Shown piece by piece: positions 54,392-64,000 of a stretch of DNA of 64,000 nucleotides (positions are counted from its first letter, which is position 1; the number at the start of each line of letters is the position of its first letter). This DNA comes from Tubulanus polymorphus. Lineage: Eukaryota > Nemertea > Palaeonemertea > Tubulaniformes > Tubulanidae. The stretch is from NCBI RefSeq assembly GCF_964204645.1, contig NC_134034.1, positions 7,189,414 to 7,253,413 of the forward strand. The letters are read 5' to 3'. The notes below the pieces were generated by a model, which saw only the letters and a list, made by a program, of their open reading frames with translations, searched no databases and was not told where the DNA came from. Made by a program: the position numbers and the translations under genes.

Positions 54392-55017
54392 GAGGCTTTG
54401 TTTTTTAAATTAGAAAAGCCGTCTTTAAACTTACAATTGTTTCAAAATGGATCCTCATTCATTTTAAATGTATTTCGTTAATCTGACCTGTCCTGGTTGT
54501 TGCCAGGTTATATTATGTAATTTTCTGCTATTTTAAGCACCACTGTTGACCTGTTTCTGTAAACTTATATCTTAACATACTGTAGTTTTGCATCATTTGT
54601 TACTTGTCTTGAGAAGGGGTATATGTTATCCCGAAAAGGTCGACTTATTCAACATGATTTATATATATATGGAAAATCAAACTGTTTCTTTTATGGATTT
54701 TGAATTCAGTGTGTATACCGAAATGTAGTACATTGTTTTCTTAGATTATAGGACTAATTATATTCTATAATCTAAATATTGAATTGTTTCCAGAGAAATC
54801 TAGTATTAGATTAAAGACATGAGATAAACTAATTAATATTCCCAGCCATAACTAATTGCAAGTGAACATTGTCATTAATTGTTATTCAATTGTTATTCAG
54901 TATAGGTTTATATATACCGTAATACATTATATATATGATCCTGTACATGTATAATAGTCAATATTCGTGGTACTTTAAATATCTTAATAATAGAATTGTA
55001 GTATCTTTTTAAATTCT
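54392..55017. other. Penelope-like 3' region and flank
   Basis: Non-coding. The typical 3' end seems to finish near 54690 (ATATATATGGAAAATCAAACTG). Confidence 0.4.
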
Positions 55018-55125
55018 GGGTTGAGGTATTTTGGACACATATGAGGGTATTCTGGGTGGAGGGATTCTGGGTGTGGGATTTTGGACGGAGGTATTTTGGG
55101 CAGAGGTATTATGGGCGTATCCCGC
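55018..55125 (-). repeat. Right arm of inverted pair
   Basis: TTGAGGTATTTTGGACACAT to GGCAGAGGTATTATGGGCG, the inverse of 52080-52185. Confidence 0.75.
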
Positions 55126-55198
55126 GAATGCGCACCGGCATTATATTCAGCCATCGAAAGCATCGGCAGTGATCATGATTTGTAGGTGATATCTAATT

Positions 55199-55227
55199 AG
55201 GGTTTCTGTTACTTCACAGAAAACCCT
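55199..55227. repeat. Hairpin module, isolated copy
   Basis: AGGGTTTCTGTTACTTCACA GAAAACCCT, related to the modules at 18391 and 18477. A run of 14 C follows at about 55257. Confidence 0.7.
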
Positions 55228-55584
55228 ATTATTTTATGTGATTCTAGGACAATTGCCCCCCCCCCCCCCCGAATAAAATCCTTTTTGATTTGGATTAAAA
55301 CCACATAAGTACTTGTCTTAGAAATTTATTTGTATATTATTGAATATAGATTCATAAGATATAGAATCACTGATGTTGTGTGCAGATCAAAAACTTTAAA
55401 TCAGTCCTTGTGTAATTATAATTCACTTACCAAATTATAGGAAACTTAATAAGTTCACTTATTAGTGCATTAGTTAACGTTAGCTAATTTATTGGAATTC
55501 GTTTCAGTGTTACATTCAAAAACTCTAAATCAGTAATGAGTAATTAGCTGCACTAATTAGCTAGAATTAGTTCGCTTTGTCTAA

Positions 55585-56190
55585 TTAATTTGAGGTAAAT
55601 ACCTGTGTTAATTTTAGATTTAAAATATTTAATTTGGGGGGCAATATTCCGGGGGGATGTTGGTTGCGTCCCCAGGATCCACGCCGAGCAGCACCTCGTA
55701 GACTAATACAACCTCGAGAAGCTGACGTGTTCAAATGATTATCATCAGTTGTTGCCTCAGCAGATGCCGATGCAGCCATACCAGATTCTACTCGTTGACT
55801 TAAAAGTTTGAGTTTGTTCGTCATGTTTGCAATAGTGTCAGTCAAAGTTTGAATTGACTTACCTACATCTCCTGAACCACCCCTGAGCACAATAGGAGCC
55901 GACAATTCAGCTCCATATTCACCTTCCAGATTGAGCGGGCAATCTTGGGCTATGACGGACAAACAAACCTGATTCAGTATCTGACCATCCGAGTAGATAT
56001 CATCAGCTTGTAGTCCCAGTACCTCACTCCTCCATTGCAGATATGTAACATGGGTTTTATTTGCTTCTCCAGATAAAACGCTTAGTTGAGGATTTGTACC
56101 GAGTACCATACAGATGTCATCCTCCCTCTGCTCCGGAGGCCCGTACAACTTAACGAGGCATAACAGTAGGCACAAAGGGTACTTTCTCAA
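55585..56190 (-). CDS. Unrecognised ORF, possibly gag-like
   Basis: A 201-codon open frame. YLQWRSEVLGLQADDIYSDG QILNQVCLSV has the W-x-x-E-V spacing of the helical capsid part in several retrotransposon and PNMA-like Gag proteins, and the C-terminal part is Ser/Ala-rich, then Arg/Gly-rich (RGCISLRGAARRGSWGRNQ) as in a nucleic-acid-binding tail. No zinc knuckle was seen. The relation to the ORF at 56356-56652 is unknown. Confidence 0.3.
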   Translation of the reverse strand: MRKYPLCLLLCLVKLYGPPEQREDDICMVLGTNPQLSVLSGEANKTHVTYLQWRSEVLGLQADDIYSDGQILNQVCLSVIAQDCPLNLEGEYGAELSAPIVLRGGSGDVGKSIQTLTDTIANMTNKLKLLSQRVESGMAASASAEATTDDNHLNTSASRGCISLRGAARRGSWGRNQHPPGILPPKLNILNLKLTQVFTSN

Positions 56191-56355
56191 ATTTCAATTT
56201 ATGCTTTGTACCATCGACAAGAGAACTAGATGAGCAAGGCTCAGATTTCACCTCAGAGGACACTACTCAGAACCACGTTCAGCATACGGGGTTCAATTGT
56301 CCGTAAAATATCCTGAATTCGAGCTTCAGCAACAACCTGTCGCATGTTACTTTCC

Positions 56356-56652
56356 TCATCTTGAAAACAGCTTCAACAACAACCACCACTGCATTAACCT
56401 CGACTTTGGCAAATCATCAGAAGCCAGTGGTTCTGCGTGCATCTGCACTGATGAATAATACATAGGCATCCAAGGCAAGGCACTCTCGATTGTTCCAAAC
56501 TGCGAGAATACATGCCGGATCACCATTACATCTAACCCCTTCGGTCCCACAAATCGTGCATACACCTTACGACCAGCCAGTGACCTCAAAGCGGGTAACC
56601 CTTTTAGACATTTACAATATACAATGGACAACCACAAATCGTCCGGGGACAT
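56356..56652 (-). CDS. Unrecognised ORF
   Basis: 98 codons beginning MSPDDLWLSIVYCKCLKGLP. VMVIRHVFSQFGTIESALPW resembles the helix-turn start of an RRM or gag N-terminal domain only weakly. It lies upstream of the gag-like ORF on the same strand and could be its 5' part after a frameshift. Confidence 0.2.
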   Translation of the reverse strand: MSPDDLWLSIVYCKCLKGLPALRSLAGRKVYARFVGPKGLDVMVIRHVFSQFGTIESALPWMPMYYSSVQMHAEPLASDDLPKSRLMQWWLLLKLFSR

Positions 56653-56879
56653 TATATGTGGTCTCGGAACAAGAAGAAAGAAAAAACAATATTAAGTAAA
56701 TATAGCGGTTTCATAGCATATTATATTAGTTACATGATTGTTAAAAGTCTACATTCTACAGGTTTCAAGAATCTGGAGGTGTTTTTACATCGTATGGGTC
56801 TTAAGGAAGTCGGTGGCAATATAGAATAAACAAACATGCTTAAGCCAAGAAGATAAATGTTCAAGTAATGCATGGTCAC

Positions 56880-59754
56880 TCAAAGACGACAATATGCTGT
56901 GATAAAAGATGCGCATATACTGATTATTTGTAGATTAACAGCATGATCAAGATTGTTGCTTCCATGAATGAGGAAATTACATTTATCTTTTTGGCTTAAG
57001 TTTGAATGCATGTCATACAGAAACATATTGTCTAAGGAAAGGTGAAGGCGATTTCTAAGGTTAACTATTGTGGGTTTACGACATTTGATAAAAAGGTGGA
57101 TTGTATCAAAACGCAGACTACAAAACTCACATATGGGATTTGCGTTTTCAAAATTATGACGGGAATAGTTTGCTGGAAGCAGTAAATCCACTCGCAAGCG
57201 GTTCAGGTTTATTTCATTTCTACGAGTTAAGATTGACATATCTGTAGTGCTGTAGGCCGTTTTTAGCGTATTCGATCGAATTCTGAATTTAAATCGAGAC
57301 AAGGTTGGGAGCGTTCTAATTTCAGGCAAGGTTTTATTCCATCTCTGCATTAGAGAATACATTGGGGATGACATAATTTTGGCAGAGGGCGTCGGTGGAA
57401 AAGAAAATGGGCGTCTTTCTCTCAATGCAAGTACTGGAATGGACCTAGAACTATCAAAGAGGTTAGAAAAATAAGGAGGACAAAGTCCGTTTGAGGCTTT
57501 GAACATATATATACTTAATCGGTCTATTCTCCGCGATGAAAGGGTAGACCAGTTTAGCAAATGCAATACTTTTTCAGTATTAGAGCCATGTATACAGCCA
57601 GAAACAAGTAGGGCTGCTCTGTAATGTAGCCGCTCTAATCTATTTAATGTTGTCTTTGGGGCACTGTTGTATATCACGTCACAGTAGTCGAAATGGGGTC
57701 GTATAAATGACATATACATAATATTTAGGTGTCGAGATTTGATAAATTTACTAAGGTATTTAAGAGGATTTAATTTGGATTGAACCTTGGATTCAAGTTC
57801 CTGAATGTGAGCCGAGTAGGACAAATTGTGGTCGAGGACAAAGCCTAAGTTTATGTTTTATTTTGATGGGGATATTGTCGCCATATTATTGTAATGGTGG
57901 ATAGTTTTTAGTGCCAGCTTTAGTAAAAATGATATCACTGCTTTTACATGGTTTAAATTTAAGTCCCCACGTAGTAGACCAGTCTGCTATTTTATGGAGG
58001 TCTTCCTGAATTATAGTGTTTCCTATACGCGGATTTTTTGGATCGACCGGAATATATATTGACGTATCGTCAGCATACAAAAATACCTCAGAGGATAGAT
58101 TATCGGGTAGATCGTTTTTGTATAATAAAAATAAGAGTGGATCTAGTATGGAACCCTGAGGCACACCACTGTTGATGAAATTGTCTTTGGATGGGCTAGA
58201 AAGGGACCCATTTACTGAAATCTGAATATTCCGATTATTCAGGTAGCTACTTAGGATATCATATAAGTTGCCGTTGATGCCGTAAGCAGACAGTTTATGT
58301 AGTAACAGGGAGTGTGGGATAGAATCAAATGCAGCTGCCACGTCCAAAAATACCGCGCGAACATTGAAATTGCGCTCAAGTTTTTCATGGATGAAAGAAG
58401 TTATACACAGCAATTGGTCACACGTAGAGTGGCCAGGGAGAAAACCTGATTGATTCATATATAATAAATTATTAGACAACAGATGATTAAGCATCAGATC
58501 AAAAATAACCTTTTCAAAAAATTTTGATGTTGTACTAAGCAGACTAATGGGACGATAATTATTAGGGTTGTTTCTTTTGTCTTTTTTATGTAATACAGTA
58601 ATCGAACCTAATTTCCAGCTTTCTGGAAATTTTCCAGATGTTAGAATTTTGTTAAATAAAGAGGCTAGGACGGGCGAGATCGCACAAGCAGACAATTTAA
58701 GCATTTTATTAGTGAAACCATCTAAGCCATTGGCTTTAAAATTATCTAACTTAGAAATGATCTTCAGTACTTCAGCTAAGGAGGTATGTATATCGGCTAA
58801 TTTGCTGTTGCAACGAGTGGGGAAGTGAGGCATATGGGTGTAAGGATGATTTAGGTGGTATTTATTGGATAAGAAATTGAGAAAAAGTTCAGCTTTTTCA
58901 AAATTAGTCTCGCATATTTAATCAGTTACCGGATCAATGATAGATGATATATTTACCACAAATTTATTGCCCAACAGTTTTTTAACTATTCGCCAATATG
59001 ATCTGGAATTTTTGTTGTTGGATTCGATATCCTAAAGGATTTTATCATTGTAGTCATGCTTTGCCCGAGCGATTAGATTGTTAACAACATATAATTGATC
59101 ATTATAATTGACACAATCAGTAATAAGACCAGTCTTTTTATATTTTCTAAAATGTTTATTGCGTAATCTAATAGCTGATTTTATATGATCGTTGATCCAT
59201 GGTTGATCATTTTCTCTAAATAAGTTTCGACTATGTGGTATATGTCTTTTAATAGTTTCTAAGAATAAATTATTGAAGCGATTTACTGCATTATCAATAT
59301 CAATTTCGTTCAAGGCAGTACTCCAATCAGTATTTTCGATATCACGGTTGAGTTCGATGGATGAGCATTTATTATATTTCCAAGTGATATTGCTTTTGGT
59401 AGTTTTGGTTTGTCTTTCATCGGGGGTTTGAGATGGTGAACGATAGTAAAAAGCAAGAATGACCTTGGATGTTTTGTGTTTGACATTTAGCCAAATACAT
59501 TGTGGATCTAACGACATCAAATTATGATTGACCTCAAAAATTATACTATCATGAACGCAAACAATTAATCCACAGTTTTTCGGACTATAGAACGCCACAC
59601 TATAATTTTTCAGAGCGTATTTATATGTTTTACTACTAATATTTCCTACTTCGCATAATGCTATGACTTTGTAGTTGACATTTTCTACAAGATTTTCCAG
59701 GTATTTTAAACGCATCCCCTCATCTGCAGAGATGCTATTTATATTAGCAAACAA
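56880..59754 (-). pseudogene. Second LINE (Jockey-superfamily) ORF2 on minus strand, endonuclease deleted
   Basis: The frame starts at MFANINSISADEGMRLKYLE (59754), the N-terminus of an AP-type endonuclease, up to FYYRSPSQTPDE. It then joins directly to TTKSNITWKYNK, so the part with GDFN and SDH motifs is missing (about 140 residues). After a break near 59030-58833 the RT follows: NYRPISLLSTTSKFFEKVI, FLDVAAAFDSIPHSLL, SGVPQGSILDP and VFLYADDTSIYI. A further frameshift near 57850 precedes the C-terminal domain (IMYMSFIRPHFDYCDVIYNS; CEFCSLRFDTIHLFIKC). The element differs from the LINE at 39858. Confidence 0.8.
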
Positions 59755-60667
59755 AACTTCGCTTTCAGGACCCGGGTTTTTTCCACGTCATTACTAATCA
59801 GCAAAAGAGTATTTGTTAAATCAAAGAATACTAAATGGGAGAAAATCCCCGGTACAATTATTAAATTCCCATTTACATTAGGGGCTAATTTAGACGTGAA
59901 CATATATATACACATGATACCAATTGTTCCAAGCGTCATAACATATTGCGAGGTTAATAACAATTAGTAAAACACAAGCTAGTTTCGAGTACAGAGTTCA
60001 TATCATGATAAAAATAAAAATGATAGGCATCAGTAAAGGATATAACATGTCAGAGTCAACATTGTCTATAGCTGTTTGCATCTCATTTAGAAAAGAAACT
60101 AATGACACATTTGTACAGGATCGGTTATATGAAGATCTATATATTTTTCTATAACCTGCGTAAACCCGGTGATGAAGAAAGTTAACGGGCATCTAGCCTA
60201 TTCCCTTCCTCACCTGGCTTAGATAAGCTTCGTTTAATTGTGATACAGATATCTCAAACTTCATAGAATCGTTGAGAAAGTATAGCAAACCCATAGAAAA
60301 GTAGAATAATAAAGTTATAATAAGTACAGGTCGACAGGTCATCTTCTGTCATTAATTTGCTACCTTCAGTTAGTTACGTAGTTACGAGTCATTGGTATAG
60401 GTAGCGCATCGGTTTAAGGTTGCAAGGCAAAGTAACTATATGGCGACCCATCGCAATAACGGAGTATGTGATTACAGTCTACTCATCCTGCCTTGAGCTG
60501 GGTATGACAGTAGCGACAATCTTTTCCACTGTTGCATCACGGTTTTTGCATCTCCCGGGAGATTTAGAAACAATGACTATTCCTGAAAAACTAGCTATTT
60601 GGAGCTGTTTCATGATGAGTTGACCAAGACGGTATTCATGGTCGTCGTAATATCCAGATGATACGGA
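59755..60667. other. Degenerate LINE 5' region
   Basis: Between an ORF1-like fragment and ORF2 on the same strand. Short minus-strand ORFs (59739-59963, 59998-60192) lack recognisable motifs. Confidence 0.35.
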
Positions 60668-61015
60668 TCAATCGTTATTAGTTATATGGTAAGCGTAGGG
60701 AAATTTCGCATTTTCAATTGCACCGCTGTCAGATCGGGAACGGGCCAGAGCACCGCGAGCGGTCGTGAGATCATGTCTTGGTAAAGCGTATGCTTTAAAT
60801 TCTTTATTTTCATGTAACTCAGTCTCGGATGGAATTATCTCAGTATCAAGTACAGACACAATTTCATCAGCCTGGACATTTAGTGGATGTTTTTCAAAGC
60901 CGGGATCTTGTAAGGATTTATTCACATAGAGATTATCTCTAACTAGCGTGACTTTCACACCCTCCGATTTGAATTTCTTTAAATCTTTATACTGAGCTGA
61001 CGCCCTTTCGTACAT
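60668..61015 (-). pseudogene. LINE ORF1-like RNA-binding fragment
   Basis: YKDLKKFKSEGVKVTLVRDN LYVNKSL resembles the end of the RNA-binding domain in ORF1 proteins of Jockey/CR1-type LINEs, where a basic helix precedes a V-R-D-x-L-x-V/I strand pair. The rest is low complexity. It is oriented like the LINE ORF2 at 56880-59754 and could be its ORF1, cut on its 5' side by the LTR sequence at 61040. Linkage is inference. Confidence 0.4.
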
Positions 61016-61039
61016 GTCAGTCAGTAATTGCTCACGTAC

Positions 61040-61267
61040 GTAACAATCTGAGCCTCAGAGATTGCTGCAGTATGACATTGCTAAGTTTTTTCCATGACGG
61101 GTAGTAAAGAGAACCACTATCAGACTGTAATGATGGGAGAGCCTAAGCATCGAAGTTAACAAGACGGCATTTGGCATTAGACTCCTTTATTTAACATATA
61201 CACATTTTTACAGGATTGTACACGTATAATACAAAACAGATGTTGGACATAGCAACAGTTCATCACA
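61040..61267 (-). repeat. LTR of a Ty3/Gypsy-like element
   Basis: On the minus strand, a polypurine tract (AGAGGGGAGA) is followed by TGTGATGAACTGTTGCTATG, then AAATAAAGGAGTCTAATGCC (polyadenylation signal) and CTTGTTAACTTCGATGC. The inner end is well defined at 61267; the outer end near 61040 is approximate. Confidence 0.55.
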
Positions 61268-61500
61268 TCTCCCCTCTAGGATTATAACGTTACAATTCAG
61301 ATATACATAAATGCACAAGCTATAACAATGATTCAATCAAACAGTTATAATACAAAAGAAAACAATATATACATTCAGTCTGATAACCTTTTCTGAATTA
61401 TTGCAGTATATTACATTTATACAAATTTCTTCAATGTTCATAGTCCGTTAATAACATAATAGGTTTCATTCTTAACACTCAAAAATCCATGCACAATTAA

Positions 61501-61840
61501 CTAAGTTCTACCATAATATTGGGGTGGATTTATTTGTCGGCCCTTTCTATAACGAGTAATTTTAGAATATCTCTCTTGAATGTCATTTCCATTTGGATCG
61601 TTATTGAGATCTAATACTGCATTTTCCATGTTTGGATTTTGCTGATCAGGTTGGTTCCCGAATTCATTGTAATTTTCATAATCTAATAGATCATCATCAT
61701 GCGCTTTAGAGTTTTCTGAAACCAATTTTATGTGTCATCAATTACGACGGTAGATAACGCCATCTTCTGATTTTATTAAGTATGATCTAGGTTGTTTACA
61801 CTTATTAACTACTAGCAAACTACCTGTCCTGGCGGACGGG
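61501..61840 (-). pseudogene. C-terminal end of a Ty3/Gypsy-like integrase
   Basis: GSLLVVNKCKQPRSYLIKSE DGVIYRRN is the typical post-core segment of Gypsy integrases, followed by two adjacent TGA codons where the family has Arg-Arg, then HIKLVSENSK and the polyprotein end KGRQINPPQYYG. The 61268-61500 stretch is the 3' spacer to the LTR. The remainder of the element to the right is not recognisable. Confidence 0.6.
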
Positions 61841-63067
61841 TAGATTATAATGAATCACTTAGGTGCGGATGAAAAAAATATAATATATAATAATATGTAA
61901 AATAATATCATATATATTTATTTATCGATATGAAATCTACATTATAAGTCTGGCATTCAAATATCAAAGAAGAGAAAAAGTATTACAATATTTCGCTGTA
62001 AACTATGTTTTTGGTTTGTTTGGGTGAGTAAGGTAACGTGGGGTGACTTGGCCATATGTCTTTAAAATCAGATATTCTTAATCACTTGATTGCATAATCA
62101 TTCCCCCAATTATTATGTTTGATAGTATGGACCATAGGTTATCTTGTACCTGTCATTAGTTAGCCAAAGTGCTATGGATGATTTGTATAATCAGGAGTAA
62201 ACGGGAATTATTGTGTGACCAAGTCACCCCATACAACATGGGTGACTTGGTCAGTGCATGGGGTGAATTGGTCATATTAGCTATAATACATGTATATGAC
62301 AACCCATGGCCCTACCCTCAGGAGAAGTTTTATTCTGACCGGTGTAAAATGTTTTTACCCACCGGTACCTTGGTCAAAAGATAAAAAGGATGGTTTTGCG
62401 ATTGCAGAGATCTCCTATAAGCTTAGTAGAAGTGTTCCGCAATTACTTCTGCAATCATAGGTTACTTGTGGACCACTGACCATTATACTGAACAAGATCA
62501 TGCTGCGACTAAATTCATTGTTGTTAATGACTAGTAGGCTTGGGTAGTAAATGGGTCTGTTTCTGGATCCCTTGATTAGACAGTCACATGCAGAAAATCC
62601 TGTTTTCCGATATAATACAACGGTATGCTAGAATAAAAACGCTACAAATAGGGTGTAATGTTTGTGGTGTTTTCATTCTAGCATAATAACTTCAGGAAAC
62701 CTTGATAACTCTGACGTTACAGGGTTAAATCCCATGCTCTATAAAAACCATAGTCTGAACTGAAAATGACTCTCTCTTGAATAAAAGTAATGAAGGCTGA
62801 TGGAATGTAATCTTTCAAACAGAACCTTGCTATATTTTTTTATATCTGACAGAATACCTCATAAATCTATGCTATATACATGCATTATCAACTTTTCACA
62901 TAAGTACAGTTGTGTGTTATGCCAGAATTTATTCAAATCTATTCATAGACAATCTTATTCAAGAACACTAAACAATCAAATTTTAGTAAAATTCTAACGA
63001 TCAACAAAACATGAATAACGGCAACTAATTGCTATATAACGATAAAACACAAGTACGTAGAACAATA
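61841..63067. other. Non-coding
   Basis: GGGTGACTTGGTCA-type motifs recur several times (62041, 62231, 62258). No gene recognised. Confidence 0.35.
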
Positions 63068-64000
63068 TTATTCACCATACTCATCACACCATTTCGAAAA
63101 ACATTTCTCTATGAGGGCCAGCTTTTCTGATGTCACACCTACAAATCGTGAACCAACATTGATGATATCTGACTCAGAGATGGAACAGAGAATATCTTCC
63201 TTACAGGTTTCCAGAATATCATCCTTAGGTGGTGACGAGAACCTATTCACCCCATGCCATCGTTTATACTTTAAGAATACAGTTGGAGAAATTGCTGGAC
63301 TTGATTTCAACACTGTCGTGACATACCACTTTTGATTATAGACTGCAATAACAAATTTTCCAATTTCATACTCTCTAGCTATCATGTTCTCCATTTGGCC
63401 AATCATATCGCTATCATTTTCCAGTTGACCGATGTCGTCATCACTATCATCATCAATTTCCGGTTCTTCTTCATAACCATCTTCAGAATCAGACACATTT
63501 TCCTTGTTTCCGTTCACTTTTTTTCTTATTTTTGAGTTTGGTTTCTTTTTTTTAGCTCTCTTCTGTTCTTTCTTTTGTTCTTCCTGTTCGAGCCGCTCAA
63601 CAACGTCATTTACTGTGAGACATTCAGCAAATTTCCTGTCTAGTCTTTTTCTCTTCTTCGGAGGCTCAGGAGCAGAATACTTGAAATGATCAAGCAATGC
63701 CTTCTCAAGACTAGATTTTGGACTGAGGACATCAGAGTTTTGCGATCTTTCCGGACGAGGGGTGATGACGTTGCTACCAGGTGGCTTACTATGGACTTCA
63801 GCAGTTACAGTGATTGTACTTGGGCCTTCTCTGAATTGTGTACTCGAGCGTAGAAGGTCTCTCGGTTGAACGGATATATTCTCACGGGATCTTGAGGCAT
63901 CAGTTCTGGTTATCTCGTTGTCGTTAGTTACAGTTTCAGTGGGAGTTTCAGGCAAAGCGCAAGATGTCTTGAGTAGTTCATCGCCTATCTTGGTTTTATC
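63068..64000 (-). CDS. C-terminal part of a pogo/Tigger-like transposase, cut by window edge
   Basis: The frame is open from the right edge to the stop at 63068, about 310 codons. ALLDHFKYSAPEPPKKRKRL, then LTVNDVVERLEQEEQKKEQK and a Lys-rich helix, an acidic stretch (EEEPEIDDDSDDD) and a final globular part (KFVIAVYNQKWYVTTVLKSS; WHGVNRFSSPPKDDILETCK EDILCSIS). This order (basic coiled segment, acidic linker, small tail domain with a W-P-x-x-x-D-I-like motif) is usual at the end of pogo-like DDE transposases in invertebrates. The catalytic core would lie to the right of the window. No lesion in the visible part; a domesticated host gene is also possible. Confidence 0.5.
   Translation of the reverse strand, partial: DKTKIGDELLKTSCALPETPTETVTNDNEITRTDASRSRENISVQPRDLLRSSTQFREGPSTITVTAEVHSKPPGSNVITPRPERSQNSDVLSPKSSLEKALLDHFKYSAPEPPKKRKRLDRKFAECLTVNDVVERLEQEEQKKEQKRAKKKKPNSKIRKKVNGNKENVSDSEDGYEEEPEIDDDSDDDIGQLENDSDMIGQMENMIAREYEIGKFVIAVYNQKWYVTTVLKSSPAISPTVFLKYKRWHGVNRFSSPPKDDILETCKEDILCSISESDIINVGSRFVGVTSEKLALIEKCFSKWCDEYGE

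Overview
This 64 kb window reads as repeat-rich nuclear DNA of an invertebrate animal, most likely a marine one (possibly lophotrochozoan; inference). Genes have GT-AG introns, there is no bacterial operon structure, and nearly every coding stretch belongs to a mobile element. No ordinary host gene could be identified with confidence.

Region 1 (1-14.7 kb) is a very AT-rich, decayed block from Polinton/Maverick-type (adintovirus-like) elements. The minus strand of 1-9506 carries, in transcription order, a protein-primed family-B DNA polymerase, a small SSB-like protein, a candidate minor structural protein, several small membrane proteins and two large conserved element proteins. The plus strand of 9938-13879 carries a polymerase tail, an HNH nuclease, two conserved small proteins, a chromodomain retroviral-type integrase and a packaging-type ATPase. 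Replication, integration and packaging functions are all represented, but almost every gene has stops, frameshifts or deletions. Most start codons sit in a repeated A/T motif ending TAAATG. A head-to-head terminal-repeat hairpin (14526-14677) closes the block.

Region 2 (14.7-30.5 kb) is mostly non-coding: an LTR with a BEL/Pao-like integrase tail, copies of dispersed repeats, a foldback element, a 61-bp satellite (about 20.0-21.1 kb), a long (TA)n tract and a 614-bp MITE with target duplication.

Region 3 (30.5-39.5 kb) holds a nearly intact Merlin (IS1595-like) transposase with one intron, an intact hAT element (32510-36085), and a broken, spliced gene resembling DUF3987 proteins. With the hAT removed, the Merlin gene and the DUF3987-like gene form a divergent pair.

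Region 4 (39.6-45.1 kb) is a three-level nest with target duplications at each level: a Penelope-like element inside a CR1/Jockey-type LINE inside a MULE-like MITE.

Region 5 (45-64 kb) holds more dispersed repeats, a DIRS-like gag remnant, a second Penelope-like element between inverted arms, an unrecognised ORF pair, a second LINE in minus orientation, a Ty3/Gypsy remnant with LTR, and the C-terminal part of a pogo-like transposase running off the right edge. All identifications are from reading motifs and family resemblance; no search was run.
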